From contig NZ_JSEE01000015.1 of the NCBI RefSeq assembly GCF_001625355.1, forward strand, positions 43,832 to 107,831: DNA of 64,000 nt. Reading direction: 5' to 3'. Source of the DNA: Marinomonas sp. TW1. GTDB taxonomy: Bacteria > Pseudomonadota > Gammaproteobacteria > Pseudomonadales > Marinomonadaceae. Below the pieces are notes generated by a model. The model searched no databases. It worked only from the letters and a program-made list of their open reading frames with translations, and was not told where the DNA came from. A program made the translations under genes and the position numbers. Positions 58,130 to 64,000 of this stretch are shown piece after piece; within the stretch, counting starts at the first letter, position 1; the number at the start of each line of letters is the position of its first letter.

Positions 58130-59860
58130 CTGAAAGGGTTAAATTTAAAGGAAAAGTGGCTTGCAACGGCAAAATCTTATGATGACTTGTTTAAGTTGTC
58201 TTTATTGGGTGGCTTGTGCGGCTTAGTGTGTGGTCTAGTGATGGCCTTTTTTTATATGGTCATGTACGTTCCCGCTCGTTATTTTATCAATATGGAGTTT
58301 GATTCTTTTGCTTCGCTGCCGTTATTCACTCGTATTGCGCTGCCTGTTCTGGCCTGCTTTCTATTAGCCTTATTATTTCATTTTACCCCTAAGGCTTATC
58401 ACAAGGTTGGCGTGCCTTATGTCGTAGAAAGGCTGACTTATCATGGTGGCCATTTGCCCATTTGGAACGGTCTGATGCAATTTGTCTCTGCTGTTGTGGG
58501 CTTGCTGGGAGGTTTGTCTATGGGCAAAGAAGGACCAGCGGTGCATCTCGGGGCAACCTTAGGCAGTGTATTGGCGGTGCGAACAAAGTTGACCCAATAC
58601 GGTGTGGAAACCATGTTGGCTTGTGGTGTCGCTGGGGCCATATCAGCCATTTTTCAAACGCCTCTGGCGGGGGTGCTGTTTGCTTTTGAAGTGATCTTCT
58701 TAGAGTATCGACAGCATTTTGTGTTGCCGGTATTACTGTCTTCCGTGGTGGCAACCTTTGTTAGCCATTTTCTTATCGGACCGATGAATGCATTTGATAT
58801 TAATGCCTTGCATCATGTGACCTTATCGTTTGAATTATTAGCGGCTTGTCTGCTATTGGTGTTGATGATTGTTCTGCTGGTGGCGCTGTTTTTTCATACT
58901 CAAAAAATGGCTTGGCGTTTTAGTCAGGTTTCTGTTTGGTGGCGTTTTTCCATTGTTGCTCTATTAACGGCTCTTGCGGCCTTTTATCTTCCCGAAAGTT
59001 TGGGCATTGGTTATGGGTCTTTAAGTCGTTTATTGAGTGGTGATTTGCTTGTTTATGCTTTGTTGGTGCTGATCTTAGTAAAAACAGTATTGACGGCTGT
59101 CACCATTGGTTTGGGCATTCCCGGAGGCATGATTGGTCCCGCTTTTGTCATTGGAGGTATGGCCGGTGTCTTTGTTGCTTTAGTTTTTGGTGTGACGGCA
59201 GATAACATTGCTTTGTTTGCTCTATTGGGTATGGCGGCTATGATGGCGGCCAGTTTTCAAGCGCCGTTAACCGCGTTGGTTGCCATCATAGAAATGACGC
59301 AATCTTCTTCTTCCATTGTTCCTGCTTTGTTTGTCATCGTGCTGGCTTGTCTCTTGCTGAGGGTTGTGTTTCATCAAGAATCCATTTTTACAGAGCGACT
59401 TAAGTTCATGGGAATGGCATCCTCGATTAGTCCATTTCGTCGTCATTTACGGCAACATAAGGTGTCTTCGGTATCGGATGATGCTTTGATCCTACCGGTC
59501 AAGATTCCTCTTGAGCAAGTGAAAGATTTGGCTTCAAGTATGGTAAACTATGCGGTATTCGAAACGGATGGACATTGGTATTGGGTGCATCGTGCTCATA
59601 TTTTAGAGGCCTTGCAGAACCTAGATGTTGGCCCGCAACCTTGGCTTCGATTTGATCAGGGAGTGGGGGTGATGGATTTGCGGCTTGCCGTTGTAAGTGA
59701 AGCCATTTTACAAATTGATGAGCCATCTTCTTTAGAAGCTTTATTGAGTTGGTTTCAAGAGAGCAGACAAAATGATGTACTGATTCGTTTACCAAATGCC
59801 ATTTATGGTGTGGTTTCGAAACATCGTTTGGATCAATTTTTACTGAAGCATGATGACTAA
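58130..59860 (+). CDS. ClC-family chloride channel/antiporter (probable CTG start)
   Basis: An inner-membrane ClC protein of 557 residues from TTG 58187 or 576 from CTG 58130. The signature loops are present: GKEGPAVHLG near the first third (GxEGP), GIPGGMIGPAFVIGG (GxFxP-like) and later GMAAMMAASFQAPLTALVAIIEM. A cytosolic C-terminal region of about 130 residues lacks clear CBS motifs. AGGAGG lies 4 nt before CTG 58130, while TTG 58187 has none. The extra residues (KGLNLKEKWLATAKSYDD) look like a normal cytoplasmic lead-in. Channel versus antiporter is not resolved. Confidence 0.82.
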   Translation: MKGLNLKEKWLATAKSYDDLFKLSLLGGLCGLVCGLVMAFFYMVMYVPARYFINMEFDSFASLPLFTRIALPVLACFLLALLFHFTPKAYHKVGVPYVVERLTYHGGHLPIWNGLMQFVSAVVGLLGGLSMGKEGPAVHLGATLGSVLAVRTKLTQYGVETMLACGVAGAISAIFQTPLAGVLFAFEVIFLEYRQHFVLPVLLSSVVATFVSHFLIGPMNAFDINALHHVTLSFELLAACLLLVLMIVLLVALFFHTQKMAWRFSQVSVWWRFSIVALLTALAAFYLPESLGIGYGSLSRLLSGDLLVYALLVLILVKTVLTAVTIGLGIPGGMIGPAFVIGGMAGVFVALVFGVTADNIALFALLGMAAMMAASFQAPLTALVAIIEMTQSSSSIVPALFVIVLACLLLRVVFHQESIFTERLKFMGMASSISPFRRHLRQHKVSSVSDDALILPVKIPLEQVKDLASSMVNYAVFETDGHWYWVHRAHILEALQNLDVGPQPWLRFDQGVGVMDLRLAVVSEAILQIDEPSSLEALLSWFQESRQNDVLIRLPNAIYGVVSKHRLDQFLLKHDD

Positions 59861-59916
59861 AATCGGTCTTTGTTTCGTATGAATGAGAATATATTAGTAA
59901 TAGGATTTAGCAAATT

Positions 59917-61200
59917 ATGAGTCGTTCAGAAGATCTTTATGCACGCGCGCAGCACCGAATCCCTGGTGGCGTTAATTCCCCCGTTAGAGCGTTTAATGGT
60001 GTTGGTGGGACACCGGTCTTTTTTCAGCGTGGTGAAGGTGCGTATGTTTATGATGAAGATAAAAAACGCTATGTCGATTATGTGGGTTCTTGGGGGCCAA
60101 TGATTTTAGGTCATTCTCATTCCGATGTGTTAGAGGCTGTGCGCCAACAATTGAATTTCGGTTTAAGCTTTGGTGCGCCTACGGAAGTGGAAATCACCAT
60201 GGCAGAAAAAGTGTGTGAACTGGTGCCTTCTATGGACATGGTGCGCATGGTGAATTCAGGAACCGAAGCGACCATGAGTGCGATTCGTTTGGCTCGTGGC
60301 TACACTGGCCGTGATAAAATCGTCAAGTTTGAAGGTTGCTACCATGGGCACTCTGATTCTTTGCTGGTGAAAGCTGGTTCGGGGGCCTTAACGTTAGGTG
60401 TGCCTAACTCGCCAGGTGTTCCTACTGATCTGGCGAAACATACCATCACATTGCAATACAATGATATTGAAGGTGTGCAGCAGTGCTTTGCCGACATTGG
60501 TGCAGACGTGGCTTGTATCATCGTTGAGCCAGTGGCTGGCAATATGAATTGCATTCCTCCAGTGGCGGGGTTCTTAGACACTTTGCGACAAGTCTGTGAT
60601 GAGTCTGGTGCGGTATTGATTTTTGATGAAGTCATGACCGGTTTCCGTGTCGCGTTGGGTGGTGCTCAGGAGCATTATAACATTCAACCAGACTTAACTA
60701 CCTTAGGAAAAGTGATCGGTGCGGGTATGCCCGTTGGTGCTTTTGGTGGTAAACGCGAGATTATGGAATGTATTTCGCCTTTAGGGCCTGTCTATCAAGC
60801 AGGGACTCTGTCAGGGAACCCGGTTGCGATGGTTGCCGGCCTAGCGGTGCTAAATAAAATCAGCGAACCGGATTTCCACAAAACATTAGGTGAAAAAGCG
60901 ACGCGCTTAGTCACCGGTTTAAAAGCCGCAGCCGATGAGGTTGGCGTGCCATTTTGTGTGGTGAGCGTTGGCGGTATGTTTGGTTTCTTCTTTACCGAAG
61001 CGGAGAAAGTGACCAGCTTTGCTCAGGTGCAAGAGTGTGATTTGGATAAGTTTAAAGCCTTTTTTCATTCTATGTTGGAAGAGGGTGTGTATTTTGCACC
61101 GGCCTCTTTCGAAGCTGGCTTTATCTCTCAAGCGCACACAGACGAAGACATTGATTTTACCATTGCAGCAGCAAAACGAGCGTTTGCTAAACTGAAGTAA
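59917..61200 (+). CDS. hemL: Glutamate-1-semialdehyde 2,1-aminomutase
   Basis: A 427-residue PLP enzyme, the second step of the C5 heme pathway, giving 5-aminolevulinate. N-terminal [43 protein letters not shown] and the PLP-Lys segment [21 protein letters not shown] near residue 265 match HemL. It lies 56 bp after the ClC gene and precedes pssA. Confidence 0.97.
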   Translation: MSRSEDLYARAQHRIPGGVNSPVRAFNGVGGTPVFFQRGEGAYVYDEDKKRYVDYVGSWGPMILGHSHSDVLEAVRQQLNFGLSFGAPTEVEITMAEKVCELVPSMDMVRMVNSGTEATMSAIRLARGYTGRDKIVKFEGCYHGHSDSLLVKAGSGALTLGVPNSPGVPTDLAKHTITLQYNDIEGVQQCFADIGADVACIIVEPVAGNMNCIPPVAGFLDTLRQVCDESGAVLIFDEVMTGFRVALGGAQEHYNIQPDLTTLGKVIGAGMPVGAFGGKREIMECISPLGPVYQAGTLSGNPVAMVAGLAVLNKISEPDFHKTLGEKATRLVTGLKAAADEVGVPFCVVSVGGMFGFFFTEAEKVTSFAQVQECDLDKFKAFFHSMLEEGVYFAPASFEAGFISQAHTDEDIDFTIAAAKRAFAKLK

Positions 61201-61226
61201 TTACATTGAAAAGAAGGTTATTTTAA

Positions 61227-62012
61227 ATGCCTAATGATGACATTAAAGACCCCGAAATGGATAAATCGGCGATAGACTCAACGGATGAAGCGGAAATTTG
61301 TGATGGGAAAAAACAGCCTAGGAAAGAGGTTTACCTGCTGCCTAACTTATTCACAACAGCGGCGTTGTTTTCGGGGTTTTATTCCATCATCGCAGCGATG
61401 AATGGAGACTATGGTCATGCGGCTGTAGCGATTTTTATCTCCATGGTATTCGATGGTTTGGACGGACGTGTCGCTCGTCTGACTCATACGCAAAGTGCAT
61501 TTGGGGCTGAATACGATTCTTTGGCAGACATGGTGTCGTTTGGCATCGCGCCAGCATTAGTCGCGTTTACTTGGTCATTGGCGCCGCTTGGCAAAGTAGG
61601 CTGGATTGCCGCGTTTATTTATGCCGTTGGCGCGGCCTTACGTTTAGCTCGCTTTAATACCATGCTAGGTGTCGAAGAAAAACGTTACTTTACTGGTTTG
61701 CCTAGTCCTGCGGCAGCGGCCATTGTGGCCAGCGTAATCTGGGCATCGAATGAAAGTGGCATTGCGGGTGAAACCCTATCCACTCTAATGGCGTTGTTAG
61801 TGCCTGTCGTTGGCCTGCTGATGGTAAGTAATGTCAAATATCGTAGCTTTAAAGACTTAAACCTTAAGGGTCGTGTGCCTTTTGTTGTGTTATTGATGGC
61901 GGTGTTGGTGTTGGTGTTGATCGCGCTTGAGCCTTCATTGGTGCTGATGGCTGTATTCTGTCTATATGGGCTTTGGGGTATTGGCGGCATTATTTTTAAA
62001 TCTTTACGGTAA
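61227..62012 (+). CDS. pssA: CDP-diacylglycerol-serine O-phosphatidyltransferase
   Basis: A 261-residue integral membrane CDP-alcohol phosphotransferase that makes phosphatidylserine, precursor of phosphatidylethanolamine. The family signature reads DGLDGRVARLTHTQSAFG followed by AEYDSLAD, with all four Asp of the D(G)xxDGxxAR...GxxxDxxxD pattern. About seven hydrophobic helices are visible, and an acidic N-terminal extension of about 30 residues precedes the first. It uses CDP-diacylglycerol from CdsA (9.5-10.3 kb). This membrane type differs from E. coli PssA (PLD type). Confidence 0.93.
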   Translation: MPNDDIKDPEMDKSAIDSTDEAEICDGKKQPRKEVYLLPNLFTTAALFSGFYSIIAAMNGDYGHAAVAIFISMVFDGLDGRVARLTHTQSAFGAEYDSLADMVSFGIAPALVAFTWSLAPLGKVGWIAAFIYAVGAALRLARFNTMLGVEEKRYFTGLPSPAAAAIVASVIWASNESGIAGETLSTLMALLVPVVGLLMVSNVKYRSFKDLNLKGRVPFVVLLMAVLVLVLIALEPSLVLMAVFCLYGLWGIGGIIFKSLR

Positions 62013-62025
62013 TAAATTTTAACCT

Positions 62026-62067
62026 CAAACCGACTAAGCTATATCGAATAGATTTGTGTCGGTTTTG
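62026..62067 (+). terminator. Weak terminator-like inverted repeat after pssA
   Basis: CAAACCGAC pairs with GTCGGTTTTG (one extra T) around a loop of about 23 bases. The long loop and short T-run make this a weak call. Confidence 0.35.
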
Positions 62068-62121
62068 AACCTTTCTCTGCGGGCACACTCTATTCATTAA
62101 GTCTTCAAATAGAGGTGTGTC

Positions 62122-63114
62122 ATGCAGATTAAAATTGCCAAAGCGTCGGATTGCCATGAAAGTAGTGTGACGCCTGAGTCTGTCTATTTAAATCGACGTC
62201 AATTTATGCAAGCGGGCCTGATCGGGGCAAGTTCTTTAGGTTTATCTGGTCGCGTACTGGCTGACAGTCAAGAGGTTAGTCCTCTTACTATTCCAACGTC
62301 TCTTGAAGGGGCTTTTAGTCAGTTAAGCAAAACCCCTTATGGTCAATCCGAAACAGCGGCTCCTTATGATGTGGCAACCACCTATAATAATTTCTATGAA
62401 TTCGGTTATGGTAAAAGTGACCCTGCGGATTATTCTGATTCCTTGCAACCGTTTCCCTGGAAAGTTCGAGTAGAAGGTGAAGCGGAGAAGGTAGGGGATT
62501 TTGATGTTGAAGACTTCATAAAAGACAGTCAATTGGAAGAGCGTATTTATCGCTTAAGATGTGTTGAAGCTTGGTCTATGGTCATTCCTTGGATTGGCAT
62601 ACCGCTTGGCGAGTTTCTTAAAAAGTTTCAGCCCAACTCCAAAGCAAAATACGTATATTTTGAAACCTTATATGATCCTAAGCAAATGCCTGCTCAGCGT
62701 GGAAATGCATTGGATTGGCCATATCGTGAAGCCTTGCGTATTGATGAGGCAATGAATTCACTCGCCTTCCTAGCGGTGGGGATGTATGGCAGCGTATTGC
62801 CAAACCAGAATGGTGCCCCGTTACGTTTGGTCTTGCCTTGGAAGTATGGTTTTAAAAGTATCAAATCCATTGTCACTATTCGTTTCGTTGAATCCATGCC
62901 ACAAACAACATGGAATATGTTGGCGCCAAGTGAATATGGCTTTTATGCGAATGTAAATCCAGGGGTCGACCATCCTCGTTGGTCTCAAAAGCAAGAGCGA
63001 CGATTGCCTGGAGGCGTACTCTTCCCTAACGTGATTGAAACCCAAATGTTTAATGGCTATCAAGAAGAAGTGGCAGGATTGTATCAGGGTATGGATTTAA
63101 CTCGGTATTACTAA
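62122..63114 (+). CDS. msrP: Protein-methionine-sulfoxide reductase catalytic subunit MsrP
   Basis: A 330-residue periplasmic molybdoenzyme (YedY family) that repairs oxidised methionine in envelope proteins. A Tat signal with NRRQFMQAG at residues 24-32 is followed by a hydrophobic stretch. The molybdenum-ligand Cys is Cys147 in RLRCVEAW. The molybdopterin-binding residues lie around LPWKYGFKSIKSI. It is followed 1 bp later by msrQ. moaA, moaB and moeA in this window help supply its cofactor. Confidence 0.95.
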   Translation: MQIKIAKASDCHESSVTPESVYLNRRQFMQAGLIGASSLGLSGRVLADSQEVSPLTIPTSLEGAFSQLSKTPYGQSETAAPYDVATTYNNFYEFGYGKSDPADYSDSLQPFPWKVRVEGEAEKVGDFDVEDFIKDSQLEERIYRLRCVEAWSMVIPWIGIPLGEFLKKFQPNSKAKYVYFETLYDPKQMPAQRGNALDWPYREALRIDEAMNSLAFLAVGMYGSVLPNQNGAPLRLVLPWKYGFKSIKSIVTIRFVESMPQTTWNMLAPSEYGFYANVNPGVDHPRWSQKQERRLPGGVLFPNVIETQMFNGYQEEVAGLYQGMDLTRYY

Positions 63115-63115
63115 T

Positions 63116-63724
63116 ATGGCGCAATTTTGGGACCGAAAAGAAAAACCTTGGATAGTGATTCTATTTAGTTTGCCGTTTTTATGGATGCTGGTGTCTTTGC
63201 TAATGGGGCAATACTTTCCGGATCCAGGCAAAATACTCATGCGACTCACAGGGATATGGGCATGCGTGTCATTAGTCTTAGTGCTCTTTATGACGCCCAT
63301 AACCAAATATACCCAATTCAAATTTCTAGCACGCTATCGACGCTTTATCGGTCTGTCGTCATTTTTGTATGCTTTGTTGCATATGGTTTGCTACTTGGTG
63401 TTGTTTGCTGGGTTGAGTTGGACGTGGATCGCGAGTGATTTGATCGAGAAACCTTACATTTACGCTGGGGTGGGGGCGTTGGTGATTTTGACGACCTTGG
63501 CTATAACCAGTTCTAAGCGAATGATGAAGAAATTGGCGAAACGTTGGAAGCCACTGCATCGTTTGGTCTACTTGTCTGCTCTCTTAGTATGGCTGCATTT
63601 ATGGTGGCAAATAAAGAGTGATACCAGCATTCTTGTCTGGTTCAGTGCTTTTGCTATTCCATTGCTTCTTATACGAATTCCACAAACTCAGAGTGTAAAA
63701 AAGTATTTTTTAAAAAAGAATTAA
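63116..63724 (+). CDS. msrQ: Heme-binding membrane subunit MsrQ
   Basis: A 202-residue inner-membrane protein with about six helices that passes electrons from the respiratory chain or flavin reductase to MsrP. Heme-ligand His are in SSFLYALLHMVCYL (near residue 88) and KPLHRLVYLSALLVWLHLWW (near 150-165). It lies 1 bp after msrP. Its last codons (Lys-Lys-Tyr-Phe-Leu-Lys-Lys-Asn) fall in the A/T-rich stretch just upstream of the rRNA promoter. Confidence 0.94.
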   Translation: MAQFWDRKEKPWIVILFSLPFLWMLVSLLMGQYFPDPGKILMRLTGIWACVSLVLVLFMTPITKYTQFKFLARYRRFIGLSSFLYALLHMVCYLVLFAGLSWTWIASDLIEKPYIYAGVGALVILTTLAITSSKRMMKKLAKRWKPLHRLVYLSALLVWLHLWWQIKSDTSILVWFSAFAIPLLLIRIPQTQSVKKYFLKKN

Positions 63725-63731
63725 AAAGTAC
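63694..63731 (+). promoter_or_regulatory. UP-element-like A/T tract upstream of the rrn promoter
   Basis: Runs of A and T (with TATTTTTTAAAAAAG in the middle) lie directly upstream of the rrn -35. They overlap the last ten or so codons of msrQ. This is where the RNA polymerase alpha C-terminal domain binds in strong rRNA promoters. Binding is inferred from composition and position. Confidence 0.5.
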
Positions 63732-63759
63732 TTGCTAAAAATCTGTAGATCCTTAATAT
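63732..63759 (+). promoter_or_regulatory. Ribosomal RNA operon promoter
   Basis: TTGCTA (63732-63737), a 16-bp spacer and TAATAT (63754-63759), followed by the GC-rich discriminator ACGCCCTCGCTGACACGG. TAATATACGCC is the same core as E. coli rrn P2, and the GC-rich stretch is the mark of stringent control by ppGpp. It begins 8 bp after the msrQ stop, with no terminator between. Confidence 0.75.
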
Positions 63760-63828
63760 ACGCCCTCGCTGACACGGACAGGGCTTCACTCTCTAACAGA
63801 GATTGAGCAGCTTAAGTGTAACGGCAAC

Positions 63829-63857
63829 GCTCTTTAAAATAGATAATCAGATAATTT
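63829..63857 (+). promoter_or_regulatory. rrn antitermination leader (boxA region)
   Basis: GCTCTTTAAAAT at 63829-63840 matches boxA of rRNA leaders. It is followed by AATCAGATAATTTGTGTGGGC, close to the E. coli sequence that follows boxA (split here over 63844-63864). NusB/S10 would bind the RNA to prevent premature termination. The rest up to 63974 is the pre-16S leader. Confidence 0.75.
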
Positions 63858-63974
63858 GTGTGGGCGCTCGCTAGGGCTTCAAAAAAGAAATTGAAGTCTT
63901 ACGAGAGTCAAACACGTCAATTCGCTTTATTAAGTAAAATTGTGAGTGTTTCGAATTTGAGTGAGCAAGCTTTT

Positions 63975-64000
63975 TAACTGAAGAGTTTGATCATGGCTCA
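63975..64000 (+). rRNA. rrs: 16S rRNA, first 26 bases (cut by window edge)
   Basis: The 5' end reads AACTGAAGAGTTTGATCATG, then GCTCA, matching the start of bacterial 16S rRNA (E. coli AAATTGAAGAGTTTGATCATG), including the standard 27F priming site. The start is placed by alignment to E. coli position 1 and may be off by a base or two. Confidence 0.95.

Overview
The window looks like a chromosomal segment from a marine gammaproteobacterium of the Oceanospirillales/Marinomonas type. This is inferred from moderate GC, from gammaproteobacterial gene order (rpsB-tsf-pyrH-frr-uppS-cdsA-dxr-rseP-bamA-skp-lpxD-fabZ-lpxA-lpxB-rnhB-dnaE-accA-tilS; ispD-ispF-truD-surE-pcm-nlpD-rpoS) and from Pseudomonas-like features such as the long-form DapD and the AhpA/YtjB protein beside serB. 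Almost all of it is housekeeping DNA, densely packed. I see no prophage, insertion sequence, CRISPR array or tRNA.

Layout. 1-5265 (minus): 5' part of dapD, then dapC, glnD and map. 5400-25662 (plus): a long run for translation (rpsB, tsf, frr), UMP kinase, isoprenoid and phospholipid precursors (uppS, cdsA, dxr), envelope biogenesis (rseP, bamA, skp), lipid A synthesis (lpxD, fabZ, lpxA, lpxB), then rnhB, dnaE, accA and tilS. 25659-29797: accessory stretch with a P-loop kinase, a DUF6482 protein and a vanillate O-demethylase locus (vanR, vanA, vanB) with three copies of the ATTGGATCCAAT operator. 29967-39892 (plus): pyrG, eno, ftsB, ispD, ispF, truD, surE, pcm, a DUF368 (PopT-like) translocase, nlpD and rpoS. 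39986-49384: ahpA/ytjB-like gene divergent from serB, a LysR regulator, an orphan HepT-like HEPN protein, molybdenum cofactor genes moeA, moaB and moaA, tesB, queG and a small unknown gene. 49812-56895: ilvI and ilvH, followed by two AsnC/Lrp regulators and three putative exporters (EamA, LysE and YjeH types), with luxS among them. 56979-63724: argC, a ClC channel, hemL, pssA and msrPQ. The window ends in a ribosomal RNA promoter and leader and the first 26 bases or so of 16S rRNA.

How they connect: uppS, cdsA, pssA, the lpx genes, bamA and the DUF368 protein all serve envelope lipid or protein assembly. dxr, ispD and ispF are three steps of the MEP pathway, which feeds uppS. moaA, moaB and moeA make cofactor needed by MsrP. 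The ilvIH-to-YjeH stretch is an amino-acid synthesis, sensing and export neighbourhood.

No clearly new multi-gene system is visible. The most interesting leads are the orphan HEPN gene, the cyclase-like domain with altered catalytic positions in the AhpA/YtjB protein, a near-perfect 27-bp palindrome between yjeH-like and AsnC genes, likely non-AUG starts for the ClC channel and nlpD, and an rrn UP-like element embedded in the end of msrQ.
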